Positions 1 to 6,414 of a stretch of 44,746 bases of DNA are shown piece by piece (within the stretch, counting starts at the first letter, position 1; each line of letters opens with the position of its first letter). The position numbers were made by a program, and so were the translations under genes. The notes below the pieces were generated by a model, which made no database searches, had not been told where the DNA came from, and saw only the letters and a program-made list of their open reading frames with translations. Location: the NCBI GenBank assembly GCA_020351775.1, contig CP070666.1, positions 3,533,466 through 3,578,211 of the forward strand. Direction: 5' to 3'. This stretch comes from Gemmatimonadota bacterium (lineage in GTDB: Bacteria > Gemmatimonadota > Gemmatimonadetes > Gemmatimonadales > GWC2-71-9).

Positions 1-187
1 CTTCCATCTTCAGAAAGGACTTCAGGTCGGACATGCCCATGCCGTTTACGCCTATGGCACCCACGTTGATCCGATCATTGGCTCCCAGGATGCGGGAAGA
101 TGCCATCAATGGGCCAGGGAATGCAGACACACCGAGAGCTCCGGCTGACAATGCAGCGCTCTTCTGTACAAATTCTCTTCGTTTCAT
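1..187 (-). CDS. Gfo/Idh/MocA-like oxidoreductase, N-terminal fragment with Tat-like leader
   Basis: Only the first 62 codons lie in the window; the gene runs off the left edge. The peptide begins MKRREFVQKSAALSAGALG, a twin-arginine-like leader (RR at residues 3-4, then an Ala/Gly/Leu-rich hydrophobic stretch to about residue 31). It is followed by NDRINVGAIGVNGMG, which fits the first beta strand and Gly-rich turn of a Rossmann fold. This combination is typical of exported Gfo/Idh/MocA family NAD(P)-dependent oxidoreductases, which act on sugars or sugar derivatives. The catalytic EKP motif and the C-terminal domain are outside the window, so substrate and completeness cannot be judged. The start is the ATG at 185-187; no other in-frame start fits the leader. 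Confidence 0.7.
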   Translation of the reverse strand, partial: MKRREFVQKSAALSAGALGVSAFPGPLMASSRILGANDRINVGAIGVNGMGMSDLKSFLKME

Positions 188-460
188 TGCAGGCTCAACT
201 TAGTGCAGAGACAAATTCATGGAATTCCGGAACAGTTGCATTACTCGATAGAAACAGTTTCACCTAAAGCCACCTGCCATGATACAGAATATACTTTGTC
301 GCTCCTCATTGCGTTCATCTCTACCTGCGCAGCCACTGCACAACCACCGCGGGCAGTGAGACCGTCGATGCCTTGGAATTCCTGGCCCGTGTAGTAAGCC
401 GCATCCCCAACAAAGGCCAAGTCCGAGGCGCCGTTTTGAAACTCTCAGCAGCAAATCCCG

Positions 461-477
461 TTCTATTTATTATAGAA
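461..477. promoter_or_regulatory. Inverted repeat TTCTAT-N5-ATAGAA upstream of padR 1
   Basis: Perfect 6-bp arms (461-466 and 472-477) separated by TTATT, in an AT-rich pocket inside GC-rich DNA. It lies 3 bases before the ATG at 481, or 30 bases before the alternative GTG start at 508. PadR regulators are commonly autoregulated through AT-rich inverted repeats at their own promoter, so this is a plausible operator and -10 region. That role is inferred. Confidence 0.4.
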
Positions 478-480
478 AAT

Positions 481-837
481 ATGACAAATCATGAACGTGA
501 GGCCGAGGTGAGCAAGCGCGACTATCTGGGTGACTTCGAGCAGGTGGTACTGCTGGCCGTCATGCGGCTGGGGCCCGATGCGTACGGGGTCAGCATCAAG
601 CACGAGATCGAGCAGCGAGCGCATCGCAAGGTCACGCTCGGCGCCATCTACCCGACCTTGGACCGGCTCGAGGCCAAGGGCCTGGTATCATCGCGGGTGG
701 GGAAGCCCACTGCCGAACGGGGCGGCCGCGCCAAGCGGCACTTCGAAATCAGCGCCGCAGGTCGCAAGGCCCTACGCCGTTCGCGGGAAATGCTCGCCGC
801 GCTGTGGGACGGGTTCGAGCAGGAGGCCACACCATGA
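481..837 (+). CDS. PadR family transcriptional regulator (ADOP-associated, type 1)
   Basis: 118-residue one-component regulator with a PadR winged helix. The helix pattern YLGDFEQVVLLAVMRLG (about 13-29), AYGVSIKHEIE (32-42), then LGAIYPTLDRLEAKGLV (49-65) gives the HTH and recognition helix. The wing follows with RHFEISAAGRKAL. Residues YGVSI and IYPTLDRLE are family hallmarks. Its stop overlaps the start of the permease gene by 4 bases (ATGA), so the two are translationally coupled and it probably controls that permease. The ATG at 481 has no Shine-Dalgarno. The in-frame GTG at 508 is an alternative that has a weak AGG upstream and gives the common MSKRDYLG-type N-terminus. An open frame extends upstream to 373 but encodes no recognisable sequence. 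Confidence 0.88.
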   Translation: MTNHEREAEVSKRDYLGDFEQVVLLAVMRLGPDAYGVSIKHEIEQRAHRKVTLGAIYPTLDRLEAKGLVSSRVGKPTAERGGRAKRHFEISAAGRKALRRSREMLAALWDGFEQEATP

Positions 838-3569
838 GGGGCCACCAAGACCGACCGCAGCGACAGCCGCCTCGGGTCCCGGCGTTCCTACTATACGCCC
901 TGCCCCATTCCCACAGGAGTCACATCGTGGGCGATCTCTCCGAAGAGTTCTGCAGGCACGCGTCACGCGGATTGACGCCCCGACTGGCAAGGTTGTGGTT
1001 CTGGAAGGAGCTGGCGTTGAGCATTCTCGCCAACATGCTCGCGCGGCTGCGCTACCGGCTGCGGGGCGGCCTCGGCCCCAGTGGCGACCGGCAGCAGCCG
1101 GACTCGAACCGCACGCGCAATCCGTTCAGCGGATTCGGATACGACCTGCGCTTTGCCGTGCGTGGCCTGATGAAGAACCCGACCTTTGCCATCGGTGCCG
1201 TGGTGATGCTGGCGCTCGGCATCGGTGTGAACACCGCGATCTTCAGCTTGAACGCCGGCATGTTGCGCATTGTACAACGGTTTCACCAACCCGACGAGCT
1301 GGTCTTCATCTGGGGTACTGCGGAGGGTTGGAACAGGGCGGCCGTCTCGACTCAAGATTATCTGCACTGGCGCGAGCAAGCTGACGCGTTTCAAGAGATG
1401 GGGCTGTACCGCACGGTCGCGCGCTACGTGACAGGCGAGAGTGAGCCACGCCGCGTCCGCGCGGTGCAGACATCGGCCGGCCTGCTACAGATGCTGGGAT
1501 TGGACGTGGAACGAGGCCGCCTGCATGGCGTCGTGGACGAGGCCGCTGCCGCACCGGCAGTAGCCGTTCTGACCTATCGCTTCTGGCAGGAACGCTACGG
1601 CGGCGACCCAGCGCTGCTGGGCCGGACGATCCGGCTGAATGACGAGCCGTACACCGTAGTTGGTGTGCTGCCCGCCAAAGTCGAGTTCGAGATCCTGTGG
1701 CACGATGCCGATTTGTTCACACCGCTGATTCTCGACCCGGCCGAGCTGAACTGGGAGGATCGCTACTACCGGGTCGTCGCCCGCCTGGCCGAGGGCTCCT
1801 CTCCCGAACAAGCTCAAGCCCAGATGACGGCCATTGCTGCGCGGCTGGCAGAGGCACAGCCCGAGACAAACGCAGATGTGAGTGCGCGCGTGGAACCGTT
1901 CGCGGATCACTTCTACTCAGCCGACGACAAGCTCGCCGTGGTATCACTGCTGTTGGCCGTATTCGCCGTATTGCTCATCGCCTGCGTCAACCTGGCCAAC
2001 CTGCTACTGGCGAAGGGTACTGCGCGACAATCAGAGATTGCGATCAGGCTGGCCGTGGGGGCGAGCCGTGGCCGCGTTGTGCGTCAGCTGCTTACCGAGA
2101 GCTTGCTCCTGTCACTCACGGGCGGTGCATCTGGCATTGTCCTGGGAATCTGGGGGCTCAAGCTGTTGCTCTCGTCGCTTCCCAGCACTCCGTTCCTACC
2201 AGAGGAAGTGGGACTGGATCCGCTTCTACTCGCGTACACCTTACTGATCTCAGTGGGCGCCGCGTTGGCATTTGGGCTCACGCCGGCCCTACTCGCATCG
2301 CGCGTCTCGCTGAGTGAGAGCATCAAGGAAGGCGGCGCGGGCAAGTCGGCCAGTCGGGGCCGCAAGCAGTTCCGCAACACTATCATGGTCGCACAACTGG
2401 CGCTCACCGTTCCCCTTGTGCTCTCCTGCGTAGTTGGATACCGCCAGGTTCAAACACTGGGCAACCTGGATTTCGGGTTTGCCACAGAGGGACTGCTGGT
2501 GGCTCAGGTGGACCTGCCGGCTTACCGGTTCGAGCACGCGGTCGACCGCAGTGAGTTGTACGAGGCGCTCGTGGCGGAAGTGTACAACATCCCCGGCGTG
2601 ACGGCTGCCGCAGCAAGTCAGAATGTGCCGATCGGAGCCGGTTACCGCGGCATGTACCGCCCATTCGTTATCGAAGGACGCGAAGCCGAAGAGGGAAGCG
2701 AACGTGGCCCACGGGGCTTTGAGGTGGTGTCACCCGAGTACTTCGAGGCGATCGGCGTGTCGCTCAGACGCGGCCGCGGATTCACAGCAGCGGACGGTCC
2801 CGGTGATCCCGCTGTCGCCATTGTGAATGAAGCGCTAGTCAGGCGGTATTGGCCGGGCCAAGATCCAGTGGGGAAACGATTGATCCCCGACACGGCCTCC
2901 GCGCCCTGGGATCCGGAACACACTCCGGAGTTCGTGACCGTGGTGGGCGTCGTGGCAGACTTTGGCGCCACTTTCTACGGAGACCCGCCCAACCCGGCCG
3001 TCTACATGTCTCATCTGCAGCAACCGCCGTACGACATGAAGCTGATCGCTCGCACGGCCTCAGATCCGCTCAGCCTTGCTCCTGCATTGCGTTCCGCCGT
3101 CATCCGAATCGATGCCGGTGTACCGCTGTCACAGATTCGGACGGGCCCAACACTCATCGACGATTGGCTGCAAGAGAGTCGCACGGTAGCAGCCTCGCTC
3201 GGAGTCCTGGGACTTCTTGCATTGGGCATGGCAGTGTTGGGACTGTACGGCATGGTGGCATACTCGGTGGCCCAGCGCACTTTCGAGCTGGGCGTGAGGA
3301 TGGTGCTGGGAGCCGACGTGCGTGCGATCCGTTGGGCCGTGATGCGATCGTTCGTAACACTGGCAGGAGTTGGCTTGTCCATTGGCTTGATCATCTCGGG
3401 TATTGGTGGTCTCGTTACACGCTCGCAGCTGGTCATGCTTCGGATCCCGATCTTCTCGACGGTTGCAGGTCTAGTGGTGCTGCTGAGTGCAATCGTTCTG
3501 CTGGCCAGCTATCTGCCGGCGCGGCGCGCCACGAGTATCGAACCGGTACAAGCGCTACGATGTGAGTGA
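834..3569 (+). CDS. ADOP-type ABC transporter permease (MacB/FtsX family), prefix domain 2
   Basis: 911-residue inner-membrane protein of the 'acidobacterial duplicated orphan permease' type. Residues 11-65 hold a short cytoplasmic prefix (PPRVPAFLL, GDLSEEF, then a Trp/Phe-Trp segment) matching permease prefix domain 2. Residues about 105-485 form the first MacB periplasmic core plus FtsX unit: TM1 near 118-138 with GIGVNTAIFS, and TMs near 370-392, 422-447 and 462-485, with GASRGRVVRQLLTES between. Residues about 510-905 repeat the arrangement, ending in three TMs with VRMVLGADVRAI. These proteins resemble the permease of MacAB/LolCDE-type mechanotransmission systems. No ATPase or MacA-like gene is adjacent, hence 'orphan'; the cargo is unknown. 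The start at 834 overlaps the padR stop. Confidence 0.9.
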   Translation: MRGHQDRPQRQPPRVPAFLLYALPHSHRSHIVGDLSEEFCRHASRGLTPRLARLWFWKELALSILANMLARLRYRLRGGLGPSGDRQQPDSNRTRNPFSGFGYDLRFAVRGLMKNPTFAIGAVVMLALGIGVNTAIFSLNAGMLRIVQRFHQPDELVFIWGTAEGWNRAAVSTQDYLHWREQADAFQEMGLYRTVARYVTGESEPRRVRAVQTSAGLLQMLGLDVERGRLHGVVDEAAAAPAVAVLTYRFWQERYGGDPALLGRTIRLNDEPYTVVGVLPAKVEFEILWHDADLFTPLILDPAELNWEDRYYRVVARLAEGSSPEQAQAQMTAIAARLAEAQPETNADVSARVEPFADHFYSADDKLAVVSLLLAVFAVLLIACVNLANLLLAKGTARQSEIAIRLAVGASRGRVVRQLLTESLLLSLTGGASGIVLGIWGLKLLLSSLPSTPFLPEEVGLDPLLLAYTLLISVGAALAFGLTPALLASRVSLSESIKEGGAGKSASRGRKQFRNTIMVAQLALTVPLVLSCVVGYRQVQTLGNLDFGFATEGLLVAQVDLPAYRFEHAVDRSELYEALVAEVYNIPGVTAAAASQNVPIGAGYRGMYRPFVIEGREAEEGSERGPRGFEVVSPEYFEAIGVSLRRGRGFTAADGPGDPAVAIVNEALVRRYWPGQDPVGKRLIPDTASAPWDPEHTPEFVTVVGVVADFGATFYGDPPNPAVYMSHLQQPPYDMKLIARTASDPLSLAPALRSAVIRIDAGVPLSQIRTGPTLIDDWLQESRTVAASLGVLGLLALGMAVLGLYGMVAYSVAQRTFELGVRMVLGADVRAIRWAVMRSFVTLAGVGLSIGLIISGIGGLVTRSQLVMLRIPIFSTVAGLVVLLSAIVLLASYLPARRATSIEPVQALRCE

Positions 3570-3580
3570 GGGGAGCGGAG

Positions 3581-3603
3581 AGCGATGATGCGGTCCCATC
3601 GCT
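3581..3603. terminator. Weak hairpin between convergent genes
   Basis: AGCGATG (3581-3587) pairs with CATCGCT (3597-3603) across a 9-base loop. It lies in the short gap between the convergent permease and methyltransferase genes, where a bidirectional terminator would be expected. No T-tract follows on either strand, so the call is weak. Confidence 0.25.
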
Positions 3604-3607
3604 GGCC

Positions 3608-4648
3608 CTACCGAAACGGCGGGGTGTTGTAGGGGAAGCCGTGCAGCATTGCCTGGCCCCGGAGCGGCCAGTTAAACGCGGCAAACGGGAGCGACAACGC
3701 GACCAAGATTGCGCCGTAGAGAATAAAGATGCACAGGATGTCACGGCCGCAGGCAAGCCTATCCTTGCGTAATACGAGTCTCATCGGTGCGGATATGATC
3801 CTGGACACGAAGCGAGGCAGCGGCACGAGGAAGGGTGTGGCTCTTTCGTATTCGGCATAGGCCGATCCTAGCTCGTTCCGAAGCTTGAGTTCCTCCAGCA
3901 ACGCAACGCAGACGATCGCCAACGTCGCGATCAACCACGGAAGACTACTCTCGACGCTCCAACTGATGCGCGGGCCACGCAGCCGCGATACGAAGATCAT
4001 CAGTCCGTAGCTCCAGATGATCCAGCCCAAATACTGCGGATGCCTCGAGATTCGATAGACCAATCTCGACGCCAGATCTTCACGCCTGAATCGGGACGTG
4101 AACCAGACCATGACTCCCAAGGTGAACAGCGTGATGCCAAGCCCCATCAGCCCGTAGACTAGCGGCACGCGGATGTCGATGCCGGCAAGTGCAGGCAGAT
4201 ACACCGTCACCATGTAGGGTACCAGCGCGATGTCACCCAACCGTAGTAGGCCGGGCGCGGCCTCGATCACCGGCATCCAGATCACCCGCAGTATCCCGAG
4301 GCCCGCAAGCATCGACATGGTCAAGGCGAAATGCCCAAACACCGGCACGAAAAGGGCCACAGCGCCAAGCGATGACAGATTGCTGCGCTCGAGCAAGAGA
4401 CCAACCACGATCAGAGCAGCCACGAGGATCATGCAAGAAGTTCCGATGACCCGGATATGGTAGGAATCGATGAAGTGCTGGCTCAGGCCAGTTTCGTAAT
4501 CGAAATCAGGTCCCGTGGCATCTCCCACGCGATCGATCAACACGGAACTCAGGGTGTGGGGCAGCTCAACCGTGGCATAGGTAAGGGCAACCGAGAACAC
4601 GACTGCCAGGAGCAGCAGTACTGCAGCCCGCCAGACGTCCGGTTTCAT
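3608..4648 (-). CDS. Membrane methyltransferase of the isoprenylcysteine carboxyl/PEMT-like family
   Basis: 346-residue polytopic membrane protein with about seven hydrophobic segments (residues 8-28, 66-86, 92-120, 137-157, 163-184, 205-221, 236-252). The C-terminal half carries the family signature: SRHPQYLGW at 201-209, then EELKLRNELGSAYAEYERATPF at about 252-273, where the His-Pro, paired Glu and Tyr residues form the SAM and substrate site. Family members methylate isoprenylcysteine, phospholipid head groups or other hydrophobic substrates. The bacterial substrate is unknown. The long N-terminal half (about 180 residues before the catalytic domain) exceeds the minimal 150-200 residue bacterial homologues. 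It is transcribed alone, convergent with the permease gene. Confidence 0.75.
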   Translation of the reverse strand: MKPDVWRAAVLLLLAVVFSVALTYATVELPHTLSSVLIDRVGDATGPDFDYETGLSQHFIDSYHIRVIGTSCMILVAALIVVGLLLERSNLSSLGAVALFVPVFGHFALTMSMLAGLGILRVIWMPVIEAAPGLLRLGDIALVPYMVTVYLPALAGIDIRVPLVYGLMGLGITLFTLGVMVWFTSRFRREDLASRLVYRISRHPQYLGWIIWSYGLMIFVSRLRGPRISWSVESSLPWLIATLAIVCVALLEELKLRNELGSAYAEYERATPFLVPLPRFVSRIISAPMRLVLRKDRLACGRDILCIFILYGAILVALSLPFAAFNWPLRGQAMLHGFPYNTPPFR

Positions 4649-4944
4649 TGTCCCACCTCATGACCAGTATGTCCACGCATCTCTCTACCCTGGTAGGACG
4701 AGCCATGCGGCGAGACTTGCACAACGCCGCGACGTACCGGCACGCCGTTCCGAAACCTGTGAGCCCGGTACTCCGACTCAAGCTCGGCTCGGGCGGCCGA
4801 TTCCTGTCTAGATGGCTGTCCTTCCCACCAGGTTGACCGATTTCCCCGCCTCCGGCCAGTCCGTCAGATTGAAACCGTGGATTTTCCCGTCCTCAAGCGT
4901 CTTTGTGGACAGAGGGCCCTGAGACTCGGATCCGCGCCTAGGAG
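4649..4944. other. Divergent intergenic region
   Basis: 296 bases between the leftward methyltransferase and the rightward sigma fragment. I see no convincing coding frame, RNA or repeat. AGGAG at 4940-4944 abuts the ATG at 4945. Confidence 0.4.
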
Positions 4945-5178
4945 ATGCAAGCGTTGTTGACCGAAGCAGAGTTGGTTCAGATGTACAGAGAGCATACCGT
5001 GCCCCTCTACGCGTTCGTATCGCGTCGAGTGGGAGGTGACCGGCAAGTTGCCGAGGACATTGTCCAGGACACATGGCTGCGAGCGGCTGCCGTGTGGCCG
5101 CGGCGCGGAACACCCGATCAGCCGCGGGCGTGGCGCCATGCGTCCGGCGGTGGCCGTGAAGTTGGCGGCGCGAGTTGA
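4945..5178 (+). pseudogene. Truncated ECF sigma factor (region 2 only)
   Basis: 77 codons. Residues about 7-60 match sigma-70 region 2 of ECF factors: LVQMYREHTVPLYAFVSRR, then GDRQVAEDIVQDTWLRA with the conserved AEDIVQDTWLRA helix, then the PRAW that normally leads into 'LxxVARNLxxDxxRR'. Immediately after PRAW the frame changes character (Gly-rich) and stops at 5178, so the end of region 2 and all of region 4 (the -35 binding domain) are missing. As it stands it could touch core polymerase but not select promoters. AGGAG directly abuts the ATG; the TTG at 4954 would have better spacing. Most likely a decaying gene; a frameshift into the overlapping frame is discussed separately. Confidence 0.65.
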
Positions 5179-5263
5179 CGAAGTCGACGGACAATTGCGC
5201 CTGGCGCAGGCGGAGTTGGAGATCGTCCAGCGAGAGTTGGAGCGCAGGGCCGTGCACCGCTGA
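5138..5263 (+). CDS. Small coiled-coil ORF overlapping the sigma remnant
   Basis: 41 codons in a different frame from the sigma fragment, overlapping its last 41 bases. Residues 13-34 show a regular heptad of hydrophobic positions (V13, V16, L20, A23, L27, V30, L34) in a charged background (VDEVDGQLRLAQAELEIVQ), which strongly suggests a coiled coil. No family is recognised. It has no Shine-Dalgarno, so it may be read only by frameshifting from the sigma frame, or it may be the residual 3' end of a deleted gene. The hairpin at 5300 follows it closely, supporting the idea that a transcript ends here. Confidence 0.35.
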   Translation: MRPAVAVKLAARVDEVDGQLRLAQAELEIVQRELERRAVHR

Positions 5264-5299
5264 CGGACCGCCGTTGCCGGGCGCATCTGGTGCGGCTAC

Positions 5300-5336
5300 G
5301 AAAGGGACCCATGCCCAGGGCTGGGTCCTTTCTTCG
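5300..5336 (+). terminator. Candidate intrinsic terminator
   Basis: GAAAGGGACCCA (5300-5311) pairs with TGGGTCCTTTC (5322-5332), with one bulged G and a 10-base loop. A short T-containing tail follows. It lies 37 bases after the end of the small coiled-coil ORF and upstream of the M55 peptidase gene, so it probably separates the sigma-remnant transcript from the peptidase. Confidence 0.55.
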
Positions 5337-5476
5337 CTGTGATCATCTAGCGCGACGAGTCGAGCCACTCACTATCTTGCGTTTCACGACCACGGTCACT
5401 GCTGACGCCGACCAGGGTCCAGAAGCCACCGTATCGGCGCATGTCGTCACTCGTTTCACGAATGCCGGAGGTCACT

Positions 5477-6352
5477 ATGAGGACAACCATGGCCGCTCTG
5501 TTGTTACTGCCTTTGGTCGCCTATCCCGTCTCGGGACAGTCGGAAGCCACACTCAAGGTCTTCATCTCGGTCGATATGGAGGGAATCACAGGTCTCGTCA
5601 ACGGCGAGGAAACCAGCCGGACGGGGAAGGACTATGAGTACTTCAGAAGGATCATGACTGCCGAGACAAACGCCGCGATCGAGGGAGCTGCCGCGGCCGG
5701 GGCAGCAGACATACTAGTGCGCGACTCGCACGGCTCGGCCCGCAATATCTTGCCCGACATGCTGGATCAGCGAGCCCGCCTGCTACGTGACTGGTCCGGC
5801 GGTCCCCAGGGCATGATGGAGGGACTGGACGAATCGTTCGACGCGGTCGTTTTCATAGGGTACCATGCCAAGGCCGGGACGGCGGATGCGATCCTTGATC
5901 ACACGTGGAGTGGTAGCGTGACTGACGTCTCGGTCAATGGAGTCTCCCTGCCCGAGGCGGGCTTCAACGCCTTGATCGCCGGTCACTATGATGTGCCGGT
6001 TGTGTTCGTGGCAGGTGACCGAGCGATCTGCGAGCAAGCCGAGGCACTATTTGGGACGGTCGAGACTGTGGCGGTTAAAGAGGGAATCGGAGCCGCCGCG
6101 ATAAGTCTACATCCGGAGATCGCACAGCAGATGATCCGCACCGGCGTGGAGCGTGCCTTGCGGAACATCGACGATTACCGGCCCTACAAGATGGACGCCC
6201 CATACACGTTGGTGCTCAAGCTGAAGACCGATGCCGCAGTGTACAACGGGTCGTTCTACCCAGGGGCAACGCGTACCGGAGACTGGGAGCTCACGTACAC
6301 CGGCGGCGAGGTGATGGACGTCGTGCTGGCGTTCAGTTGGATGATGCGGTGA
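5477..6352 (+). CDS. Secreted M55 family metallopeptidase (D-aminopeptidase DppA-like)
   Basis: 291 residues. Residues 1-20 are a Sec signal peptide (MRTTMAALLLLPLVAYPVSG, likely cleaved before QSE). The remainder matches the DppA fold. All five zinc ligands of the family are identifiable: D33 and E35 (SVDMEG), H85 (RDSHGS), H130 (GYHAKAG) and E160 (LPEAGFN). Their spacing of 52, 45 and 30 residues matches that in Bacillus subtilis DppA (D8, E10, H60, H104, E133) to within a residue. Family members cleave D-amino-acid peptides, for example D-Ala-D-Ala, suggesting a role in murein peptide recycling or scavenging. Export is noteworthy because B. subtilis DppA is cytoplasmic. The start at 5477 is fixed by the signal peptide and by GGAGG at 5466-5471. 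Confidence 0.9.
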   Translation: MRTTMAALLLLPLVAYPVSGQSEATLKVFISVDMEGITGLVNGEETSRTGKDYEYFRRIMTAETNAAIEGAAAAGAADILVRDSHGSARNILPDMLDQRARLLRDWSGGPQGMMEGLDESFDAVVFIGYHAKAGTADAILDHTWSGSVTDVSVNGVSLPEAGFNALIAGHYDVPVVFVAGDRAICEQAEALFGTVETVAVKEGIGAAAISLHPEIAQQMIRTGVERALRNIDDYRPYKMDAPYTLVLKLKTDAAVYNGSFYPGATRTGDWELTYTGGEVMDVVLAFSWMMR

Positions 6353-6353
6353 T

Positions 6354-6395
6354 CCGCCGCTAGACTAGCTGGAGGCGGCGGGTGACAGTCCCGCC
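6354..6395. terminator. Overlapping hairpins between convergent genes
   Basis: CCGCCGC (6354-6360) can pair with GCGGCGG (6375-6381). Alternatively GGCGGG (6377-6382) can pair with CCCGCC (6390-6395) over a 7-base loop. The site is just after the M55 stop and before the end of the convergent kinase gene. There is no T-run, so termination is plausible but unproven. Confidence 0.35.
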
Positions 6396-6414
6396 ACTGA
6401 AACCCGACCCGGGC

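Noticed and set aside
203..454. Small frames on both strands between the oxidoreductase and padR
   Set aside because: No ribosome site, no family resemblance, and they overlap each other on opposite strands.
530..1384. Long open frame spanning the padR-permease junction
   Set aside because: It overlaps two well-supported genes in another frame and its peptide is Arg/Ser/Pro-rich with no family features, typical of GC-rich shadow coding.
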